36,558 bases of DNA from an uncultured Mycoplasmatota bacterium (GTDB lineage Bacteria > Bacillota_I > Bacilli_A > RF39 > UBA660). The first letter of the stretch is position 1. Each line of letters starts with the position of its first letter. The DNA lies in contig CANPIX010000010.1 in assembly GCA_947574215.1 (NCBI GenBank), forward strand, positions 1 through 36,558, given 5' to 3'. Below, in pieces: positions 23,376 to 31,932 of the stretch. A program made the position numbers and the translations under genes. Under the pieces are notes generated by a model, which made no database searches, was not told the DNA's origin, and worked only from the letters and a program-made list of their open reading frames with translations.

Positions 23376-25460
23376 TTAACTTTCTTTCCTTAAACTTTTA
23401 TGATTTTTCATTAATTTTTTTACTCCAACTTTATTAGAAAAGGCCACGGTTACCAACATCTTATCTACATCAATTATTACTCCTCTTCCATAAATCTCAT
23501 GAAATACTACATCTCCAGAATTATATTGAATATCATTTTCATTATACATGGTTTTTTTATTAAATACTGGTTCTTCTTTTAAACTAGATACTGATGTTTC
23601 AATTAATTCTTTATCTATTTCTTCTATGAATCGACTAGGAGGATTAATACTTTCCTTTCCATATAACATTCTTCTTTTGGCATTGGTTAAGTACAACAAA
23701 TCTCTCGCACGAGTTATCCCAACATACATTAATCTTCTTTCTTCTTCCAATCCTTCTTTTTCTAGTAAAGAGTTTGCATGAGGAAAAATGCTTTCTTCCA
23801 TACCAATTAAAAATACAACGTCAAATTCAAGACCTTTGGCACTATGTATAGTCATTAAAGTAATTACATCTTTCAAATCTTTGTGTTCACTCATGTCTGC
23901 AATTAAACTGATTTCCTCTAAAAAATCTCCTAAATTTACACTTCCTGTTCTTTCTTCAAAGGAAGCAGTGATACTTTTAAACTCCATTAAATTTTCCAAA
24001 CGCAATTCGTTTTCTAAAGTAGCGTCTTCCTCTAATTCTTTTTTCATACCTGACTTTTCCATAATTGTATCTATCAGCTCTGTTAAGGATAACGATTCAC
24101 TTTCTTTTGCTAATTCCAAAATCAAATTTTTAAAGTCCAATTCTTTACCTTTTGAAATGGCATCAAACATGGAAACGTTGTTTATAAGTGCACTATTTTC
24201 AATTGCTTGTAGAGTAGAAGGACCAATTTTTCGTTTTGGGACGTTAATGACTCTCCTTAAGCTTACTTCATCGTGTGGATTTAAAATAAGACGTAAATAA
24301 CTAATTAAATCTTTAATTTCTTTTCTTTGATAAAAGTAATAACTGCCAACAACTTTATAAGGCAAATTATTTTTAATAAACATTTCTTCTACTACACGTG
24401 CTTGACCATTGGTTCGATAAAAAACGGCGATATCCTTTGCTTTGTACCCTTCACTTACTAATTGTTTTATCTCTTCAATACATAAGGTAATTTCATGTTT
24501 TTCATCATAACTTCTTAAGTATTTTACTTTAGCTCCTAAAACTTTATTACTTTTTAAATTTTTTTCTTTACGATCCTTATTATTTTTTATAACGGAGTTT
24601 GCTGCCTCTAAAATCATTTTCGTACTACGATAATTTTCTTCTAAAGCTATTACTCTAGCATTTTTATAATCTTTTTCAAAATTTAAAATATTTTTGTAAT
24701 TAGCACCTCTAAACTGATAAATAGACTGATCTGGATCCCCAACAACAAATATATTTTGATATAGTGAACTTAATAATTTTGTCAGTTTGTATTGAACTTC
24801 ATTTGTATCTTGATATTCATCAATTAAAATATATTTATACTTCTCTTGATAATGATAAAGTATTTCTTTTTCTTTCATAAATAACATAACTGGCATTAGT
24901 AACAAATCATCAAAATCAACAGAATTATTCTTTTTTAATACTTTTTTATATTCTTTATATACCTCAAAAGCAATTTGTTCGGGATCTGTATTAAAAAACT
25001 TTTCAATTTCTAATTCACTCATCATTTCATTTTTAATAAAACTAATACGGTTTCGAATATAGGAAGGTGCACATTCTTCTTTGCTAATTCCTTTATCTTT
25101 CATTATTTTTTTTATTAAACTTAATACATCATCACTATCTAAAATGGTAAAATTTCGTTCTAGTCCCAAATAAGTATAATTTTCCCTTAAAATTCGAACG
25201 CCAAAAGAGTGAAACGTTCCCATAAAAACATTATTTTGTGGTATCATAACTTCTAAACGATCTCGCATTTCTTTGGCAGCTTTATTTGTAAAAGTAATAG
25301 CTAAAATGTTCCAAGAAGGTACACCATCTAGAATAAGCTTTGCGATACGAGTTGTTAGTACTTTTGTTTTTCCACTTCCTGCACCAGCAATTACTAAACA
25401 TGGACCTTCTTTATGAAAAACCGCTTCTTTCTGTTGTTCATTTAAATTATTTAAGTCCAT
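23376..25460 (-). CDS. pcrA: UvrD/PcrA-type ATP-dependent DNA helicase
   Basis: LNEQQKEAVFHKEGPCLVIAGAGSGKTKVLTTRIA, GDPDQSIYQFRGA, LMTIHSAKGLEFDVVFL. Confidence 0.97.
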   Translation of the reverse strand: MDLNNLNEQQKEAVFHKEGPCLVIAGAGSGKTKVLTTRIAKLILDGVPSWNILAITFTNKAAKEMRDRLEVMIPQNNVFMGTFHSFGVRILRENYTYLGLERNFTILDSDDVLSLIKKIMKDKGISKEECAPSYIRNRISFIKNEMMSELEIEKFFNTDPEQIAFEVYKEYKKVLKKNNSVDFDDLLLMPVMLFMKEKEILYHYQEKYKYILIDEYQDTNEVQYKLTKLLSSLYQNIFVVGDPDQSIYQFRGANYKNILNFEKDYKNARVIALEENYRSTKMILEAANSVIKNNKDRKEKNLKSNKVLGAKVKYLRSYDEKHEITLCIEEIKQLVSEGYKAKDIAVFYRTNGQARVVEEMFIKNNLPYKVVGSYYFYQRKEIKDLISYLRLILNPHDEVSLRRVINVPKRKIGPSTLQAIENSALINNVSMFDAISKGKELDFKNLILELAKESESLSLTELIDTIMEKSGMKKELEEDATLENELRLENLMEFKSITASFEERTGSVNLGDFLEEISLIADMSEHKDLKDVITLMTIHSAKGLEFDVVFLIGMEESIFPHANSLLEKEGLEEERRLMYVGITRARDLLYLTNAKRRMLYGKESINPPSRFIEEIDKELIETSVSSLKEEPVFNKKTMYNENDIQYNSGDVVFHEIYGRGVIIDVDKMLVTVAFSNKVGVKKLMKNHKSLRKES

Positions 25461-25504
25461 AATAATCCACCCTATTCCGTTTTATTTATTATAGCACAAA
25501 ATTC

Positions 25505-25533
25505 CATAAAAAAAGAAGCCTTAATGGCTTTAA
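25505..25533 (-). terminator. Terminator downstream of the three-gene unknown operon
   Basis: Minus strand aaagccattaaggcttcttttttt. Confidence 0.75.
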
Positions 25534-25540
25534 TCTGCTA

Positions 25541-25828
25541 TTACAAAAATTCTACAATTTCCATATTAGCATTAATTTTTTCTAACAAATCTTCACGTTC
25601 GTAATTATTAAAAATCGTAGCAAAATTACTAGTATCCATCAAGAACATGTCATAAAATTTCAAAAAAATTTCTTTATAAGTGCTGACTCCTAAATTTTTA
25701 AGAAACTCTATATTTTGAGAAACCAACTTGTAAGAATTCAATATTTGTTCTTGCAATAAAGGAGGTATATTAGCACTAAAATCGTTTATTTCATTTTCCA
25801 AAAAGTCATATTTCTTTAAAAAATCCAT
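25541..25828 (-). CDS. Hypothetical helical protein (95 aa)
   Basis: 2-nt gap from the upstream CDS; SD ggaggagaa; all-helical composition, VSQNIEFLKNLGVSTYKEI. Confidence 0.7.
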   Translation of the reverse strand: MDFLKKYDFLENEINDFSANIPPLLQEQILNSYKLVSQNIEFLKNLGVSTYKEIFLKFYDMFLMDTSNFATIFNNYEREDLLEKINANMEIVEFL

Positions 25829-25830
25829 GT

Positions 25831-26637
25831 TTATTCTCCTCCTTTGGTTAATTCCTTATCGATAATTTCTTTAATTTCTTCTATCGATAAATTAGATTTA
25901 TAGAATAAAACAATAAACAAAGCATCTTGAAAAGAAATAGGCAAATTTAATTTAATAATTGTGCTAATAGTATTTTTAACTTCTTGAAAAGAATTTACCT
26001 CTTTATTATGTATAATAATTTTCCAACCATCATCTACAGGGAGCAAATAATCCTCACAAATTTTATTTTCGACTTTTTGTAATTCAAGTGCAACATTAAA
26101 ATCTTCTTCATCTCCACTTGATTCCAAATTTTCTATTTTATCTATCAAACTAGGATCTTGTAAAATCGTTTTTAAAAAGGCATTAACATCTCCGTTTTCA
26201 AAACTTTCTTTCTTTTCTTCATAATTCAATAACATAGATAAATTATACATATCATTATCTTTATAAGAAATATTTTTGCATTGATACTTTTTCATATTTT
26301 CTGCAATTGTATGAATATTTTTAGGTTCTGCTAAAAATTCTGGATAATTCCTTAAAAAAGACATTTCATTGATTGCAAAAAATAAATTTATTTGTTCTTT
26401 TAAAACACTCGTTTCTACAGAAAAAATACGTAAAGCAAACATTCCATTAACTTTTTGTAAAGGAATCGCATTTTCTTCTAATAAATCTACAATTTGATTA
26501 AACTTATTTTCATCTTTTAACAAAAGTAAACTAATTCCAAATTTATTAAAAGAATCAGAAAATAGGGTCAATGCTTCTTCTGAATCAGGAATCATTTTCT
26601 TTTCTTTAAGTTTATTTAAAATAGTTAATATATTCAT
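25831..26637 (-). CDS. Hypothetical helical protein (268 aa)
   Basis: Long ORF in tight operon; no recognised family. Confidence 0.75.
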   Translation of the reverse strand: MNILTILNKLKEKKMIPDSEEALTLFSDSFNKFGISLLLLKDENKFNQIVDLLEENAIPLQKVNGMFALRIFSVETSVLKEQINLFFAINEMSFLRNYPEFLAEPKNIHTIAENMKKYQCKNISYKDNDMYNLSMLLNYEEKKESFENGDVNAFLKTILQDPSLIDKIENLESSGDEEDFNVALELQKVENKICEDYLLPVDDGWKIIIHNKEVNSFQEVKNTISTIIKLNLPISFQDALFIVLFYKSNLSIEEIKEIIDKELTKGGE

Positions 26638-26652
26638 TATAAAAAACCTCCT

Positions 26653-27774
26653 TTAATATGCCATTAAAGGAACATTTTTAGGATCCATTCCATTATTTTT
26701 TAACGATTCAATAACTTCTTTCAAATTTTCTTTAGAATATTTTTCTAAAACACTTGGATTTAAATAAATATCTATTGGTTCTTTACCAAGTTCCAATAAA
26801 ATATTAATTTTATCCTCTAATTCTTGATCAATCATCAATTCTATATGATTCACAAAAATTTCAGTACCCACATTTGTCTCTTTAACATAAGAAATATTTT
26901 TTCTCATCAACGATTCATCATAATTTTCAATTAAAGAATCTATTTCTTGTCCAGAAAAATCTAAATAATTGATTCCATTATCTTTTAACAAATCCAATAT
27001 TTTTTCTTTAGGGTCTTCTTGAGCAACTTCTACAACGATTGGCTCTTCTTCAACAAGTTTAACTGCTTCCTCTACAATAGGTTCTGCATTTTTTGCTTCT
27101 GTAAATACATCACTAAATGATTTACCACTTTGCTCACTTTCTCTTACTTGCTCATCGTAAGCAAATAACGCATCCTCAGGAAACATTAATATTTTAGCAG
27201 CTTCTCTTCTTTCTTCATCTGTAAAATTAAATTGTTCCAATAAAGAAACAATTGAATCACGTGTAATACTAATTCTTCCTGATAACGCAAGTTCAAAATA
27301 CTCATTTAATTTTTCTTGATTAGCCAATGCAGCATCACGACGAATACTAAGTTCATCTATTGTAGCTATAGCGTGATTCATTTCTTCTTCGACTCTTACC
27401 AATTGTTTTTCTGCTTTTTTAGTATCTAAAGTTACAGAGTCAATAGTACGAGGTAAAGACTTATTTAATTTTTCAACCAATTCTTGAGGATTAAAATCTA
27501 TCTCCAAACGATCCAAAACAGTCGCGTAATCGTTTCGATCTATATTAGATAAAAGCGTACTTAATTTTTCTCCTTGACTATTTAAATCGTTGTATAGTTT
27601 TTCCAATCCTGCAATTCTAGCTTGTAATTCTTTTTTCTCTTCAGTAGTTCGAGTCTTAGTTTCAACAGCTCTATTACGTTGTCTGTTCATTTCCACTAAA
27701 ACTACACTATCGTCCCCTCTTAAATTATACAATTTGTCTAGTAAAGCACTAACTTCAGGTGATAATGCCTTCAT
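26653..27774 (-). CDS. Hypothetical coiled-coil protein with C-terminal helical region
   Basis: Start MKALSPEVSALL after SD gggagtga; coiled coil TTEEKKELQARIAGLEKLYNDL; C-terminal LLKDNGINYLDFSG... helical segments. Confidence 0.8.
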   Translation of the reverse strand: MKALSPEVSALLDKLYNLRGDDSVVLVEMNRQRNRAVETKTRTTEEKKELQARIAGLEKLYNDLNSQGEKLSTLLSNIDRNDYATVLDRLEIDFNPQELVEKLNKSLPRTIDSVTLDTKKAEKQLVRVEEEMNHAIATIDELSIRRDAALANQEKLNEYFELALSGRISITRDSIVSLLEQFNFTDEERREAAKILMFPEDALFAYDEQVRESEQSGKSFSDVFTEAKNAEPIVEEAVKLVEEEPIVVEVAQEDPKEKILDLLKDNGINYLDFSGQEIDSLIENYDESLMRKNISYVKETNVGTEIFVNHIELMIDQELEDKINILLELGKEPIDIYLNPSVLEKYSKENLKEVIESLKNNGMDPKNVPLMAY

Positions 27775-27801
27775 ACTAATCACTCCCATATTCTACAAAA
27801 G

Positions 27802-27830
27802 ATTATATCAAAAGAAATTCGACTTGTAAA
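27802..27830 (-). promoter_or_regulatory. Promoter of the three-gene unknown operon
   Basis: Minus strand TTTACA - 17 bp - TATAAT with extended -10 TGa. Confidence 0.65.
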
Positions 27831-27930
27831 CTAGTATTTTTTAATGATTTTTGCAATTTTTTTACATATAAACGAAAGATTTTGTTGTATAAAAACATTT
27901 TGATGCTATGATTAAAAATAGGTGATAAAT

Positions 27931-28494
27931 TTGAAAAAAATATTAATTGATTTAGATGATACAATTTTAGTAGATTGTTATTTAGAAATAGTAAATAAAT
28001 ATTTAAATAGTAATTATTCTTATAACGATATTAAAGGCTATTGGGTTGATGATATAATTCCTAAAGAAAAACAAGAAGAATATTTAGACTTTTTTTATAA
28101 TCATATTGATGTATATGAATATGGACATGTACAAAAAAATGCTATAAGAGTAATAGAACAATTAAACCAGTATTATGATGTATTAATTTGTAGTGCGTAC
28201 ATTGATCATCGAGATTTAAACAATTGTTCAAAAATTCTAACGTGCAAACACAAATGGTTAATAAAAAATCTTTCGTTTATAAAACCAGAAAATTTTATTT
28301 TTACAAATAGAAAAGACGTAATCCCTACAGATATTAAAATTGATGATAAATTAGAAAATTTAAAAACTTGTACTACCAAACTTTTAATCACCGCTTATCA
28401 CAATAAAAATATAAAAGAAGAAGATTTAAAAAAAGAAAATATTATACGAGTAAACGATTGGGACGAAATTGCGGAAATATTGCTTAATCACTAA
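27931..28494 (+). CDS. HAD-family 5'-nucleotidase (NT5C)-like protein
   Basis: KKILIDLDDTILVD motif; probable TTG start after aggtga SD; YDVLICSAYIDH, PTDIKIDDKLENL. Confidence 0.75.
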   Translation: MKKILIDLDDTILVDCYLEIVNKYLNSNYSYNDIKGYWVDDIIPKEKQEEYLDFFYNHIDVYEYGHVQKNAIRVIEQLNQYYDVLICSAYIDHRDLNNCSKILTCKHKWLIKNLSFIKPENFIFTNRKDVIPTDIKIDDKLENLKTCTTKLLITAYHNKNIKEEDLKKENIIRVNDWDEIAEILLNH

Positions 28495-29035
28495 TCAATT
28501 TAAAAACATAAACATTTTGAAGTTTTTCATTTTTTCTATCACAAGTAATCAACGTTAAATTTGTTTCATTTCTTCTTTTGGATATTTCTATGGTACCATT
28601 TTTTAAAACGTTATACATAGTAATTAATTTATAATTATACTTTTTTTCATTATAATATAAATACGCAATATCATTTACTTTTAACTTATCTAAATTTTTA
28701 AAAAATGATATTTTACTATTTCCACTGTGCGATGCAAGAATTAAATTACTGTTTTTATTATCTGGCATCAATGAAGTTTCAATAACTTCAATATTTTTAT
28801 CCACATGATTATTTTTAGAACCAAATTTATAAAAGCCTCGTTTTAATTTTATTTTGGGAATTTCTAATACCGCAATAAAATTTTCTTCCTTTTTTTCAAA
28901 ATTTGAAACAATAAAATTTTCAACTTTTTGTATGTGCTTTTTTTCAACAGTCTTATGAATAAAAAAAGAAATAACAATAAACTGGATTCCTAGTATAAAA
29001 ATTAGTAATCCTATTTTTTTAAATTTTTTTACCAT
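28484..29035 (-). CDS. Sortase
   Basis: LEIPKIKLKRGF, ASHSGNS (catalytic His), TLITCDRKNEKL (TLxTC...R). Confidence 0.88.
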   Translation of the reverse strand: MVKKFKKIGLLIFILGIQFIVISFFIHKTVEKKHIQKVENFIVSNFEKKEENFIAVLEIPKIKLKRGFYKFGSKNNHVDKNIEVIETSLMPDNKNSNLILASHSGNSKISFFKNLDKLKVNDIAYLYYNEKKYNYKLITMYNVLKNGTIEISKRRNETNLTLITCDRKNEKLQNVYVFKLISD

Positions 29036-31094
29036 GTTCTACTAGACCTATACCAACAATCAAAAAAAAGAGTGGAAATATAAAATTCAATTTGAAAGCA
29101 AATTTACCCGTGTTTGGCACTTTCACAATTTTTTCATTTTCTAAAGATATTGGCACGACTTGTTTATCTTCGGTTATTGAAAAATAGATTCGCTCTTTAA
29201 ATAAATGATAATCATTTAATGCTTTTTTTTCTAATATATAGTACTTTCCATAAGGTAACTCTTTAATAACAATTTGACCGTTTTCATCTGTAGGACCACT
29301 AAAAATCAGTTCATCCTTTTCATTATATACTTCTATTAAAACATTTTTTAAGAGTTTTCCCGTCGCTAAATCCGTTTTATGAAATTCCAAGGTCCCTCTA
29401 AAAGGATGATTTATCAAATTCATATTTGTTTGTTTCTCCGTATTCTTGTCGACTACAAAAACAATGTCATCTAATAATCGATAGCCAAGTTTCCCTTTAA
29501 CTTGCCTAATAATATATTCTCCATAAGGAAGTTCAATTTCAGAATAACCATTTTCATTTGCATATACCCTAGTTATCATTTTCAAATTTTTTTTGTCATA
29601 TATTTCAAAAACGGCTTCTTTTTCAGGTAAAACTGAATTTAAATACCAAAAGTTTTTATTTATTATCAATTTGGTTTTGTAAACCTCATCGTATACTGTT
29701 AGGTAAACTAAAGAATCAGCATTTTCTTTGGTAATCGAAAAAAAATATTTTGTTTGGTCCAACTTATAACCAACAGGCGCTTTCATTTCCTGTAAATAAT
29801 ATTCTCCTAATAATAAATTCTTTTTTGATAAAGATTTACAATTCTTATCAATAATCAGTTGATCCACCAACTTATCTTCTTTCGTATAAATTCCATAAAC
29901 CGCACCATTTAAATAGGCTGTCCCACTATTTGAATTACAACTTTTCGTATCTGTATCGTATTTTTTTATTTCCACTTGTCCTAAATATATTTTATCATAA
30001 ACTATTATTTCTTTTGTTAAAACCTCCTTTGTAATCGAAAAATAATAAACGTTTGGATCGAGTTCATAATTTAAACCTGGAATTTCTTCTTTGAGATAAT
30101 AATTTCCAAGTTCTAAATTCTCTATAGAAGCGCTACAATCTTCTCCAATTAAAAGATCACTAACCCATGTATGATCCATTTTATACAATTTATAAACACT
30201 TCCTTTCAACGATCCATTTTCTTGAGCTTGACATATTTGACTGTCAGCATCGTATTTGAATAATTTTAATTTACCACTAATCACACTAAAATTAATTTCT
30301 AATTTTTGAGGATCCAAATTCCCCGCCACAAGAACATTTTGTCCATTATTAGAAGTATAAATAACAAGTTCTTCATCATAACTATTGGCTCTTTTTTCTA
30401 AAAAAATCTTTCCCGATTTATTAAAAGTTGGTGTAACAATAAGTTCTTTATTTTGAACTTGATATATACAATTTTCACAATTTTTAACTTCAAATCCATT
30501 TAATTTTCCAAAATTATAAGAAGTATTAAAAGGAATTACAGCAGAAAACGTTTTAAAATCTGGTTGTTTTAAATAAGAATCCACATATTCTTTTATCTCT
30601 TTCATATGTTCTTGAATCTCTTTAGGCGTTTGGATAATATATTTTTGAGGATTTTCTGGATGATAACCACTAGTAAATTCTAAACTCCTTCCTAGTTCTT
30701 TCCAAATAAGTGTTTGAGTGGCTACAATCCAATCGTCACCTTTATGTCTTCCTTTGTAATCGTAGCCAAAATAAGCATATAAAGCAATTTTTTCTAACTT
30801 ATTTTTACTTATATTGGCCTTACTTCCCAACTCACTTAATGGCAAATCATAATACCCTTTGTATGAAAGAGAAGATAATGAAACTCCTGGTTCGATACAA
30901 TAAGCTGTTGTTTTATCACTTGTTCTAATAAAATGCTCAAAATTTGCATGTTTTCCTTTCGAGTCTACATAACTATAATTTTTTATAAATATAGCTTCAA
31001 ATTGATCCGTAGTTGTTTTAGCTAAAACAACCCGAGGTACAAACAATACTAACAAAATTGCTACAATGTATATATATTTTATTTTAACGTGCAT
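29019..31094 (-). CDS. Cell-wall-anchored SpaA/Cna-B adhesin with N-terminal thioester (TQXA) domain
   Basis: Signal peptide; TTAYCIEPG and ATQTLIWKELGR; about four Cna-B-like repeats; VPNTG sorting signal + TM + GKKI tail. Confidence 0.88.
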   Translation of the reverse strand: MHVKIKYIYIVAILLVLFVPRVVLAKTTTDQFEAIFIKNYSYVDSKGKHANFEHFIRTSDKTTAYCIEPGVSLSSLSYKGYYDLPLSELGSKANISKNKLEKIALYAYFGYDYKGRHKGDDWIVATQTLIWKELGRSLEFTSGYHPENPQKYIIQTPKEIQEHMKEIKEYVDSYLKQPDFKTFSAVIPFNTSYNFGKLNGFEVKNCENCIYQVQNKELIVTPTFNKSGKIFLEKRANSYDEELVIYTSNNGQNVLVAGNLDPQKLEINFSVISGKLKLFKYDADSQICQAQENGSLKGSVYKLYKMDHTWVSDLLIGEDCSASIENLELGNYYLKEEIPGLNYELDPNVYYFSITKEVLTKEIIVYDKIYLGQVEIKKYDTDTKSCNSNSGTAYLNGAVYGIYTKEDKLVDQLIIDKNCKSLSKKNLLLGEYYLQEMKAPVGYKLDQTKYFFSITKENADSLVYLTVYDEVYKTKLIINKNFWYLNSVLPEKEAVFEIYDKKNLKMITRVYANENGYSEIELPYGEYIIRQVKGKLGYRLLDDIVFVVDKNTEKQTNMNLINHPFRGTLEFHKTDLATGKLLKNVLIEVYNEKDELIFSGPTDENGQIVIKELPYGKYYILEKKALNDYHLFKERIYFSITEDKQVVPISLENEKIVKVPNTGKFAFKLNFIFPLFFLIVGIGLVEHGKKI

Positions 31095-31187
31095 GAACGT
31101 TTTTTCTCCTTTCTACTTTATATATACACCGTAAATTTAAAAATTCCTTTTATTCATTGTAATAAAAAAAATTTACTTATTTGTAAA

Positions 31188-31841
31188 TTACTCTCCTTTT
31201 AAAATTGGATATTTTTTATACATAAAATCATCATTATATTTCTTATCGTAAAATTCACCAATAAAAGTTTTAGGAGGAAATCCATTCTTTCTTAAGATCA
31301 TCCTTCCAAACACACTATAAGATAACAACATATCAAATACTATTAAAAAAAATAAACATATATTTAATGTTTTTCCTATTTTATAGGGAATTTTCTCAAT
31401 CCAACAAGAAACAATAGGATAAATAATTTTTAAAAGTAAAACTCCTAGTAAACCCCAAACAATCATAATAGGAATTGTCGTTTTACCATTTATATTCAAA
31501 AACATAGAAGAATAATCCCAAAATTTTGTTTGCAAAACTTGTTCTGTTAAAATACCTGCTAAATACTCAAAAACTCCACCAATTAGAAAAGAATAAAAAA
31601 ATGTTTTTCCAAATCCTCTTTGATCATTTTTTGGTCCTAATAAAAATAAAAAGAAAACCATTCCAAATCCATAAAGTGTACTGAATGGTCCATACAACAA
31701 ATCATGTCGGCAAGTCCAAGTTCCATGTATTATAAACCATTGGATTTCTTCAAAAAAGCCACCAAAAACGCTTCCAATTATAAAAAATAAAAAGATTTTA
31801 TCAAAACAAAATCCTTTAGCAAAAATAACATTTTTTTTCAT
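31188..31841 (-). CDS. Putative ABC-transporter type IV (CmpB-like) membrane protein
   Basis: GGFFEEIQWFIIHGTWTCRHDLLYGPFSTLYGFGMV and multiple TM. Confidence 0.75.
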   Translation of the reverse strand: MKKNVIFAKGFCFDKIFLFFIIGSVFGGFFEEIQWFIIHGTWTCRHDLLYGPFSTLYGFGMVFFLFLLGPKNDQRGFGKTFFYSFLIGGVFEYLAGILTEQVLQTKFWDYSSMFLNINGKTTIPIMIVWGLLGVLLLKIIYPIVSCWIEKIPYKIGKTLNICLFFLIVFDMLLSYSVFGRMILRKNGFPPKTFIGEFYDKKYNDDFMYKKYPILKGE

Positions 31842-31932
31842 ACAAACCACTCTCTGTATTAGTAGTCTTAACGAATTTATAGCATTTATTCTTACATATT
31901 ATAACAATTCAAGTATAGTTATAATATATTTT

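Noticed and set aside
23548-24300. Plus-strand ORFs 23548..23781 and 23788..24300
   Set aside because: Antisense to pcrA; Ser/Lys-rich composition typical of shadow frames.
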